Below are positions 8,946 to 15,538 of a DNA stretch of 64,000 nucleotides, piece by piece. Origin of the DNA: Leptospira_A sp046736045 (GTDB lineage: Bacteria; Spirochaetota; Leptospiria; Leptospirales; Leptospiraceae); the NCBI RefSeq assembly GCF_046736045.1, contig NZ_CP177134.1:2666001-2730000 (forward strand). Reading direction: 5' to 3'. How positions within the stretch are numbered: position 1 is the stretch's first letter; each line of letters begins with the position of its first letter. Under the pieces are notes generated by a model. The model ran no database searches. It was given only the letters and a program-made list of their open reading frames with translations, and was not told the origin of the DNA. A program made the translations under genes and the position numbers.

Positions 8946-10353
8946 ACTCATACTTCTATCTTTATTCCTAGCACCCACTTTATTTGCGAGAGAGATGGGG
9001 GATTTTGTAAAAGATATAAAAATCGCTCCGCTTAATTTTTCCATTCCTGAATTTGTTTCTGAAAAACTGGAAGACGGAACCGAAATCCTGGCACTTCCCA
9101 ATTCGGAATTCCCAATCATCAATTCGGAACTGCATATCTATCATGGAAAAAAAGACCTGGGCAAAAGGCCTGTGGAAATCATCCGGCTTTTGGAAGATAG
9201 TTGGGAATTTTCCGGATCAAAATCATATCCGAAAGACACTCTCCTTCAGGAATTTGAAAACCTTGGTGCAAGTTTTTCATTAGCGATCGGATACCATAAA
9301 ACAGTAATTAGTTTTAGTTATTTGAAAAAAGACGAAGCAAGAGTATTTGAATTGTTTCAATCTTTCTGGAAAGAATCCAATCTGGACGATGAAGTGATTT
9401 CAACCATGAGAGGTAGAATCATGGAAGAAATCAAAAGACGAAATGATAATCCTTCCGCTGTGGGCGGGAGAAAATCGCAGGAATTATTGTATGCAGGAAC
9501 TATTTTCGGAACTTCTTCCACCACACAAGGGTTAGAAGGAATTAAAAAGGAAGAACTGGTTGCATTCCAAAAAGAAATTCTTTCGGAAAAGAAAAGAGTT
9601 TTGATTTTGTCAGGTGATGTAAATGTATCTTCTTGGAAAAAGAATCTGTCTTCTTTGACTTTGCACGAATCATCGGGGAAGTCGGTTTCGGAAACAATCA
9701 CTTCGGAGAGTTTGAAACAATCTTTATCCTCTCTAAAAAAGAAACATATATTGGTTGATAAGGATGTTTCTCAATCTTTTGTAATCATGATGGGAGTTCT
9801 TCCCAAACACAATGATCCGGATTTTTATTCCATCCAGGTATTGAATTATATCATAGGCGGCGGTGGATTTAATTCTTATTTCATGAGAGAGATTCGCAAT
9901 AACAGGGGGCTTGCTTATTCGGCAGGCAGTTCCGCTGATTTTCAGGATGAATACGGAGTGATCAATTTTTTCGCCATGACCAAAACGGAATCGGTTCCGG
10001 AAGTTGTGAGTTTGATGAAGGAATTGATTGATTCCAAATTTATAGGAACGATCAAAGAAGAAGAACTCACTCGCGCAAAAATAGCGATTACTAACCAGTT
10101 TGTTTTTTTATTCGATGATTCTAAAAAAGTTTTGAACAATGATTTGAGATTCAAAGAACATCATATGCCTAAAGACTATCTTGTAAAGTTCAGAGAAAAT
10201 ATCGAAAAGGTAAGTCTCTCGGATATACAAAGAGTCGGCAAATTGTATTTTGATCCTGAAAAACTGGCAACTGTGATTGTAGGACCGAAGTCTCTAAAGC
10301 AAGGGTTAGGTGAAAAATTCCATATCATTTCTCCCGAAGACCGAATACCTTAA
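8935..10353 (+). CDS. M16 family peptidase-like protein, non-catalytic partner
   Basis: This 472-residue protein has a signal peptide (MKNKLILLSLFLAPTLFA). It keeps the M16 fold but has no HxxEH; the equivalent region reads HIYHGKKDLGKRP. The substrate-cavity R/Y element of the C-terminal domain is present (YIIGGGGFNSYFMREIRNN, then RGLAYSAGS), as expected for the partner subunit in M16B pairs. The ATG lies inside the end of the catalytic gene (11 nt overlap), which ties their synthesis together and suggests a 1:1 complex in the periplasm. Confidence 0.88.
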   Translation: MKNKLILLSLFLAPTLFAREMGDFVKDIKIAPLNFSIPEFVSEKLEDGTEILALPNSEFPIINSELHIYHGKKDLGKRPVEIIRLLEDSWEFSGSKSYPKDTLLQEFENLGASFSLAIGYHKTVISFSYLKKDEARVFELFQSFWKESNLDDEVISTMRGRIMEEIKRRNDNPSAVGGRKSQELLYAGTIFGTSSTTQGLEGIKKEELVAFQKEILSEKKRVLILSGDVNVSSWKKNLSSLTLHESSGKSVSETITSESLKQSLSSLKKKHILVDKDVSQSFVIMMGVLPKHNDPDFYSIQVLNYIIGGGGFNSYFMREIRNNRGLAYSAGSSADFQDEYGVINFFAMTKTESVPEVVSLMKELIDSKFIGTIKEEELTRAKIAITNQFVFLFDDSKKVLNNDLRFKEHHMPKDYLVKFRENIEKVSLSDIQRVGKLYFDPEKLATVIVGPKSLKQGLGEKFHIISPEDRIP

Positions 10354-11198
10354 TGGCAATATCTTATTTTGAACATAAGGGCTGGAAGTTCGACGGAATT
10401 TCGGAAGGAGGCATTCGGACTTCCATTGCATTTCCCGCACTTGATTTGATGTTTGATTTCGGCGCAGTGAATCCCGATAAGATTCATATCAGCCAGATTC
10501 TTTTGACTCACGCACATCTGGATCATTCCGCAGGAATTCCTTATTATGTTTCTCAAAGAAGTCTTCGCGGTCTTTCTCAGCCGAAGATTTATGTTCCTGT
10601 GGAATTGGAAGAAAACATGAGAAAGGTTTTAAAACTTTATTCGGAGATGGAAGATTTCGAATACGGATGTCATTTGGAAGGAGTGAAGCACCACCAACGA
10701 GTGGATTTAAAGCCCGGCTTTTTTTTCAAAGCTCTTCCTTCCTTTCATAGAGTACCTTCGCAAGGTTATACGATCTTCGAATCCAAACGAAAATTGAAAA
10801 AAGAGTTTATCGGGCTTGGGCAAAATGAAATTCGCACAATGAAAGAATCAGGCCAGGATCCGACGGAAGAAATTCAATCGCCCATTGTTTCGTTTTCGGG
10901 AGATTCCAAAATCGAATATCTTTTGGAAAACGAAGAAGTTCGTAAAAGCAATATTCTATTTATTGAATGTACATATTATTGTGATAAGAGGGGAGTGGAT
11001 AGAGCGAGAGAGTGGGGACATACCCATTTTGATGAAATCATCGCTCATGCGGATGCATTTCAGAATGAAGCGATTGTTCTGATTCACCCTTCCAAAAGAT
11101 ACAGCTATAGGGAACTCAATGAATGGTTTCGTAAAAAAATTCCTGATAGTTTGCGGGATCGCACGCATCTTTTCATTCCTAACAAACCTTCCGTATGA
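10353..11198 (+). CDS. RNase Z-like metallo-beta-lactamase-fold hydrolase
   Basis: This 281-residue MBL-fold protein has the zinc motif HAHLDH (in LTHAHLDHSAGIP), the RNase Z-like HRVPSQGYTIFE segment, the metal-bridging FSGDSK (usual form GDT/GDS) and an HPSKRYS element like the HxSxRY motif of tRNase Z. It may therefore be a phosphodiesterase acting on tRNA 3' ends or on another nucleic acid or nucleotide. The long exosite arm of true RNase Z is not obvious, so the substrate is uncertain. It shares one base with the stop of the preceding M16 gene and overlaps the next gene by 4 nt. Confidence 0.75.
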   Translation: MAISYFEHKGWKFDGISEGGIRTSIAFPALDLMFDFGAVNPDKIHISQILLTHAHLDHSAGIPYYVSQRSLRGLSQPKIYVPVELEENMRKVLKLYSEMEDFEYGCHLEGVKHHQRVDLKPGFFFKALPSFHRVPSQGYTIFESKRKLKKEFIGLGQNEIRTMKESGQDPTEEIQSPIVSFSGDSKIEYLLENEEVRKSNILFIECTYYCDKRGVDRAREWGHTHFDEIIAHADAFQNEAIVLIHPSKRYSYRELNEWFRKKIPDSLRDRTHLFIPNKPSV

Positions 11199-11848
11199 AA
11201 TCCAGGCCGAGCAATTTTAAAGATCACTTAGAGGATCATATGGAAGAAAACTATGTTTTGCGACCTCATCCTCTTTTTTATGAGATGGAAGAGTATGCAA
11301 AAGAAAACTCAATCCCAATCGTTTCTTCAGCGACCGGAAAAGTTTTATCTCATCTATTGGGTCTTTTGAAACCGAAAACCATTTGGGAATTGGGAACAGG
11401 GATCGGTTATTCCACGCTTTGGATGGCTTACGGTTCTCCTCATTCCGAAATCACTACCATTGACCGAAACGGATCGCAGGCTTCCCTGTTGGAAGGATAC
11501 AGGGAAAAATGGGATGTGCTCCAAAAAACGGATATTAGACGAATCACTTCCTGGTGTATGGACTATATGTATGAAAATATAGATTTGTGGTCTGATGTTG
11601 ATTTGTTTTTTGTGGACTGTGATAAAGTGACTTATCCTCAAATCTGGGAGTTACTTTCCCTGAAAGCTAAGCCAGGTGCAAAGATCATCTATGATAATGT
11701 ACTTTGGCATGGAAGGATTTTGAATCCCGAATTGCAAAAACCGTCCGATGTAGCGATCAAAAGTTTTTGGGAAAAGGTAAAGGATTCTCACTTTCCATTT
11801 ACGCTGTATCCGGTGGGTGACGGTTTACTCTTTATTGAAAAACCATAA
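11195..11848 (+). CDS. class I SAM-dependent O-methyltransferase (caffeoyl-CoA/catechol type)
   Basis: The 217-residue product has the family layout: an N-terminal helix bundle (EDHMEENYVLRPHPLFYEM), SAM motif I ELGTGIGYSTLWMA, an acidic ribose-binding strand ITTIDRN, and the divalent-metal site formed by DLFFVDCDKVTYP and IIYDNVLWHGRI (Asp, Asp-Asn). Such enzymes are metal-dependent and methylate vicinal hydroxyls of small molecules. The acceptor is unknown. It is the last gene of the four-gene M16 operon (ATGA overlap with the MBL-fold gene); that link to proteolysis has no obvious explanation. Confidence 0.85.
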   Translation: MKSRPSNFKDHLEDHMEENYVLRPHPLFYEMEEYAKENSIPIVSSATGKVLSHLLGLLKPKTIWELGTGIGYSTLWMAYGSPHSEITTIDRNGSQASLLEGYREKWDVLQKTDIRRITSWCMDYMYENIDLWSDVDLFFVDCDKVTYPQIWELLSLKAKPGAKIIYDNVLWHGRILNPELQKPSDVAIKSFWEKVKDSHFPFTLYPVGDGLLFIEKP

Positions 11849-11892
11849 AAAATGCTTTTCTTTGTTTGTTTGGATATTATGTTTTGTTGGAA

Positions 11893-12651
11893 ATGAAACA
11901 GTTCTATCTTATACTTATAATTCTATTCACAACAGCTTCTCTTTTTTCCCAGGAATCGGGAGGAGCGGATAAGGGCAAAGAACCCCATGATGAAATTGAA
12001 AAATTGGACCAAGGTTCCAATTTGGAAAAAAAACAATACAAAGATATTTCGGAATCTTTGCGTGAACGAATTGTTAGCGGATTGAAGTTGCTTACGATCG
12101 TCACTGCCAATTTCGGAGAAGATGTTCCCGACTCTAAGAACACATTGGAAAAACTCAGAAAAGATTATCAGGTAGCACTTCGTTATTATTACAGAAGAGC
12201 ATATATTCTTTCCGGAAAGGGAATGGGCCAGGTAGATAAGGATTTGAGCGAGATACTTTCCAAATTTGCAAAATCATTTGATGCTAAAACACAAACATTA
12301 TTGACCGAATGTGCGGATGCGATCAGCCAACAGGAACAAAGTCAATTGGTCGACGATTCGAAAGAATCCGGAAAACAATCTACAAATGTTTATGTGGACA
12401 TCACAAGCAGCCAGCAAAAATTGAAAATCGCATACTATCAGTTAGCTTTAGCAACCGATATGGTGGAAGGCAAACGGTATTACCATTCAATCGTTCATTA
12501 TCGTATTGCGAAAGATTACGGAATCAAAATTCTCACCGATTTGAAAGGAACGGAAGCCGATAAAAAAACGATCCAGGACAAATACGCAAAAGATCTGAGC
12601 GACAATAGAAATTTGATTTTCGGCGCCGGATCCTCCACACCATCCAACTAA
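11893..12651 (+). CDS. exported helical protein of unknown function
   Basis: I place the start at ATG 11893 because it gives a clean signal peptide (MKQFYLILIILFTTASLFSQ) and a GTTGGA ribosome site just upstream. An in-frame TTG at 11866 would add nine residues before it. The mature part, about 230 residues, is mostly amphipathic helix, rich in K, E, D, Q and S, with recurring tyrosines (RYYYRRAYILSGKGMGQ, RYYHSIVHYRIAKDYG) that look TPR-like in spacing. No catalytic motif is visible. It is probably periplasmic. Confidence 0.7.
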   Translation: MKQFYLILIILFTTASLFSQESGGADKGKEPHDEIEKLDQGSNLEKKQYKDISESLRERIVSGLKLLTIVTANFGEDVPDSKNTLEKLRKDYQVALRYYYRRAYILSGKGMGQVDKDLSEILSKFAKSFDAKTQTLLTECADAISQQEQSQLVDDSKESGKQSTNVYVDITSSQQKLKIAYYQLALATDMVEGKRYYHSIVHYRIAKDYGIKILTDLKGTEADKKTIQDKYAKDLSDNRNLIFGAGSSTPSN

Positions 12652-12665
12652 ACAATATAAGGTGA

Positions 12666-12684
12666 GCCGGGATTTTTTCCCGGC
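12666..12684 (+). other. stem-loop just upstream of the amidase start
   Basis: GCCGGGA at 12666-12672 pairs perfectly with TCCCGGC at 12678-12684 around a TTTTT loop. No U-tract follows, so a classical terminator is unlikely. The hairpin ends 11 nt before the TTG start of the amidase gene and sits where the ribosome-binding site should be, so it could limit translation. Confidence 0.5.
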
Positions 12685-12695
12685 AGAACTCAGAT

Positions 12696-14012
12696 TTGAT
12701 CCGATTTATTTTTTTATTTTTTATTACGTTTTCCCTTTTTTCTTTTCCTACCTACCAAGTGGTCATTGATCCGGGCCACGGCGGAATTGCAAAAGACCCG
12801 ATGAGCGAACATGGTGATAAATATGATTCCATCACCATGGGTTATTTGGAAAAATACAAACAGGGAACGGAGTCAGGCAAAGTCACCGAAAGAGAAGTTG
12901 TGCTCGCACTTTCCAAAGAAGTCGATGCGATACTTCGACTTACGGAAACCGAAGAGGGATGGATCAAGTTTTCCTCATACCTCGGCCAATTTTCGAAATC
13001 GAAAACTTTCCCGAGAATTATAATCAAATCCGTATTAACCAGAAAGTCCAATTTCGATTCGGACACCGCATCCACCGACCCCAACGCACTTTATCGACTT
13101 TATGATTTTCCAGACCCAAAAACAGGTGTTAGAAAAAAAGGAAGGATTTCCTTTATCAATGAGCAAAAACCGCATCTTGTACTTTCTCTTCATTTGAATC
13201 CGGCAGGCAGAGGGCAAACAGGTGGAATGGCAGCAGTGCTTACCCCCGGTTATTCCACTTTTAATCTGTTGAAAGAGATTTCCGAAGGCAAAAAAAAACC
13301 GAAAGGATTTTTAAACAGCCCTTGGTCCGACTGGATGGTGTTTGCCGGCAATTGGTCCAAATTGGAAAATGCAGTGGCGGATGCCTGGATTTATTTTCAT
13401 GGTTATTGGTCCGACCGCTCCGGTAAAAAAACGGAGCTGGATAAGTTCGAAGGTTATCGCCAAAATATGGTTAGTTGGAAATATGCCGACGATAAAGGTT
13501 GGGAATCCAAAGCAAAACAAGGCGGAAAAGGTCCTTATTCCAAAACCCATTCCGGTTTTCACGCAGATGGTCCTTTTTTTGAAAGAGAAAAAGGCAAAAA
13601 GGAATCATGGAGAAGGGAAGGCGGGCGTGAAGGATTCGGCGGAGACAATTATTATGCTACCAAAGAATTGATGCGTTTTGTTCAGTATGGACTTCGGTTG
13701 CAACTAAAAGATGAAAAGGGATACCCGGAAGTAGGTCCCATTCAAAATCCGTACATATCTACCTATAGTCTTCCCACGTATACAAATGCGATTTGTGCAT
13801 TTATAGAAATCGGTTATATCAATCGGAAACGGGATATCAAATATCTGACTGAAAATAGAAAAGAAACCGCGATTTCTTTGGCAGTTGGTATCTATTCTTT
13901 GTTTGGTGGAATGGAAGTTCGGAAACCCAAGGCCATGCCGATTTTACCCAAAGGCAAAAAACTCAATTGGGAAAGATATGGGAATTATTTTGAAGAGGTA
14001 GTAGCACCTTGA
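12696..14012 (+). CDS. N-acetylmuramoyl-L-alanine amidase (Amidase_3 family), exported
   Basis: This 438-residue cell-wall hydrolase cuts the bond between MurNAc and the peptide stem. The signal peptide is about 1-19 (IRFIFLFFITFSLFS). Zinc ligands are recognisable in VVIDPGHGG (His), in the SLHLNPAG motif (usual SxHxN) and in the closing FIEIGYINRKRD (usual ExGFxSN Glu). The protein is long for the family because of two extra stretches: about 110 residues between the first zinc motif and SLHLNPAG, and a Trp/Lys/Gly-rich insertion at about 205-300. The start is TTG at 12696 behind a hairpin. The stop overlaps the next start (TTGA). Confidence 0.82.
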   Translation: MIRFIFLFFITFSLFSFPTYQVVIDPGHGGIAKDPMSEHGDKYDSITMGYLEKYKQGTESGKVTEREVVLALSKEVDAILRLTETEEGWIKFSSYLGQFSKSKTFPRIIIKSVLTRKSNFDSDTASTDPNALYRLYDFPDPKTGVRKKGRISFINEQKPHLVLSLHLNPAGRGQTGGMAAVLTPGYSTFNLLKEISEGKKKPKGFLNSPWSDWMVFAGNWSKLENAVADAWIYFHGYWSDRSGKKTELDKFEGYRQNMVSWKYADDKGWESKAKQGGKGPYSKTHSGFHADGPFFEREKGKKESWRREGGREGFGGDNYYATKELMRFVQYGLRLQLKDEKGYPEVGPIQNPYISTYSLPTYTNAICAFIEIGYINRKRDIKYLTENRKETAISLAVGIYSLFGGMEVRKPKAMPILPKGKKLNWERYGNYFEEVVAP

Positions 14013-14782
14013 AAGATAAAACGATTTTAGAAGATCCTATCTTTCCCGAGCTGATTTCGGCGTATCAAAATTCTTTAAAGCTCAGATATTCGAAAGAATC
14101 TTTGGAGAAATATCCGAAATACAAAACCCTGCCGAGGGAACTTGTGGACGGGTTGGTGGATTTTTTTATCGAATTTTTATATCCTGAATTTGAAAACAGA
14201 AAAAAACTGGATTCCGCATTCAACTCATTAGCTGGTTTTATGCATCAGCCTGCCAAACTTTGGGGGATTCTCGGAAATCTTGCCGCTTCCATTTTCAGAT
14301 TCGGAAGACATTTCCCTCAAGCATTGAAAGCTGGAGTTGCCGCCTTGCACTCGTATGTAACTGCGCATAATTTTGAAGAAGTATTATTACGGGAAACAAA
14401 GAGAGAATTCGGGTCGGGCGATTTTTTATATTCCGAAGAAGGATTTAAAAAAATTCTGGGAAGAATTCCTGCAAATGATGCGGATCGTTTTCGCAAAGAT
14501 ATCGGCAAATTGCTTTCCATCTTTACAGATGAAGTTCTTGTGAACAAAATCATTCTGATCATGGAAGATGTGTTAGCTCGCATGGAAAAAAAACATCATA
14601 TCTATTCGGAAGAAGACCGCAAGGGAATCGAATTGGGGATTCGGATTTTAGAAAGAGGGAAGGGATTGTTTGAAAAGTTGAAGAAAGAAGAGATGCTCGA
14701 AATCATCCAAGCAATAGATGAAATTGAAAGGGATTATTTTATCGAAGCAAAGAGGACTGCTGAAACGTTCGAGAACTCTTAA
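14009..14782 (+). CDS. helical protein of unknown function
   Basis: This is a 257-residue predicted cytosolic, mainly alpha-helical protein without signal peptide or membrane segment. The N-terminal half is hydrophobic-aromatic (DGLVDFFIEFLYPEFENRKK, GILGNLAASIFRFGRHF) and the C-terminal half is a charged, coiled-coil-like stretch. I recognise no family. The TTG start overlaps the amidase stop by 4 nt, so it is co-translated with that gene and may serve in envelope growth, though this rests on position alone. Confidence 0.6.
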   Translation: MKDKTILEDPIFPELISAYQNSLKLRYSKESLEKYPKYKTLPRELVDGLVDFFIEFLYPEFENRKKLDSAFNSLAGFMHQPAKLWGILGNLAASIFRFGRHFPQALKAGVAALHSYVTAHNFEEVLLRETKREFGSGDFLYSEEGFKKILGRIPANDADRFRKDIGKLLSIFTDEVLVNKIILIMEDVLARMEKKHHIYSEEDRKGIELGIRILERGKGLFEKLKKEEMLEIIQAIDEIERDYFIEAKRTAETFENS

Positions 14783-14791
14783 AGCTCTGGG

Positions 14792-14878
14792 TGGTACCGA
14801 TGGCCGGAATCGAACCGGCATGATGTTGCCATCGGTGGATTTTGAATCCACTGCGTCTACCAATTCCACCACATCGGC
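14792..14878 (-). tRNA. tRNA-Leu (anticodon CAA)
   Basis: The minus strand folds as a type II tRNA of 87 nt with 3' CCA encoded. The acceptor stem is GCCGATG with CATCGGT (first pair G-U), and the D arm has GGTAGAC. The anticodon stem is GTGGA/TCCAC with loop TTCAAAA, giving anticodon CAA. There is a long variable arm, and the T arm is CCGG-TTCGATT-CCGG. The 5' end lies 9 nt after the stop codon of the hotdog gene on the same strand, so it may be cut from a shared transcript. Confidence 0.95.
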
Positions 14879-14887
14879 GGTTTAGCA

Positions 14888-15292
14888 TTAATCCTCTGCT
14901 TCGATATATTTACCTTTTCCGCGGGCCACTATTTTGCCGATCTCATTTTCAATCTCAGCACGGTTTTCTATAATTTTTTTGTTTTTCTTAACAAACCATC
15001 CTCGCAGATGAAGTGGTTCGTTTACCTTTGCAGGTTGTAGAAACCGAATGGTCAGTTCACCGGTGGATGTATCAAAATTCATTGCTTCATTGATTTTCAG
15101 CATGATTTCATCCAAGATGGTGGAAATAATACCTGGGTGGATTTGATCCGGATGTCCCTGGTATTTGTCGGGGCAGGTGTAGTCACCGAAGGCAGTGAGA
15201 GTGTCTTCGTCGAATGTGATTTTGAGCTGCAACCCGTCTGCGTTGTCTGGACTAGAGGCAAAGCTTAGATTTTTTTTGGCAACGGATTTCAT
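14888..15292 (-). CDS. hotdog-fold thioesterase-like protein (PaaI family)
   Basis: The product is about 134 residues and has the hotdog layout: a first strand LQLKITFDED, a second GDYTCPDKYQGHP, then the long central helix HPGIISTILDEIMLKINEAM and three closing strands (ELTIRFLQPAKV, EPLHLRGWFVKK, IVARGKGKYI). The HPGIISTILDE motif matches the PaaI-type active-site helix, where Asp or Glu acts on acyl-CoA thioesters. I favour ATG 15292 because a good promoter (-35 TTGACA, 17 bp, -10 TGTTAT) ends 6 nt upstream. In-frame ATG 15331 and TTG 15343 are alternatives that would add 13 or 17 residues. tRNA-Leu follows directly. Confidence 0.72.
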   Translation of the reverse strand: MKSVAKKNLSFASSPDNADGLQLKITFDEDTLTAFGDYTCPDKYQGHPDQIHPGIISTILDEIMLKINEAMNFDTSTGELTIRFLQPAKVNEPLHLRGWFVKKNKKIIENRAEIENEIGKIVARGKGKYIEAED

Positions 15293-15298
15293 GCCACC

Positions 15299-15327
15299 AT
15301 AACACGCAAGAAAAACTCTCCTGTCAA
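15299..15327 (-). promoter_or_regulatory. candidate promoter for the hotdog gene and tRNA-Leu
   Basis: On the minus strand a perfect -35 TTGACA (15327-15322) is followed after exactly 17 bp by TGTTAT (15304-15299). Transcription would begin close to ATG 15292, implying a nearly leaderless message. Confidence 0.45.
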
Positions 15328-15538
15328 GCATAAAACGTGCCAAATCAAGCCTAGCTACATTCTATGGGTTTTTGGGCCTGAAATTAGGGTTTTTGGCCAA
15401 TCCCCGGAATCCGTTTTGTCACCCGGACTTCTTTCGCCGTCTACTCTACAGGATGTTTTTATTTTAATCTGTGATTCATTTCCTTTACTCAATAATGGGT
15501 TCCCAAACCTCGAAAATAACTAATAAGGCCTTATTTAA

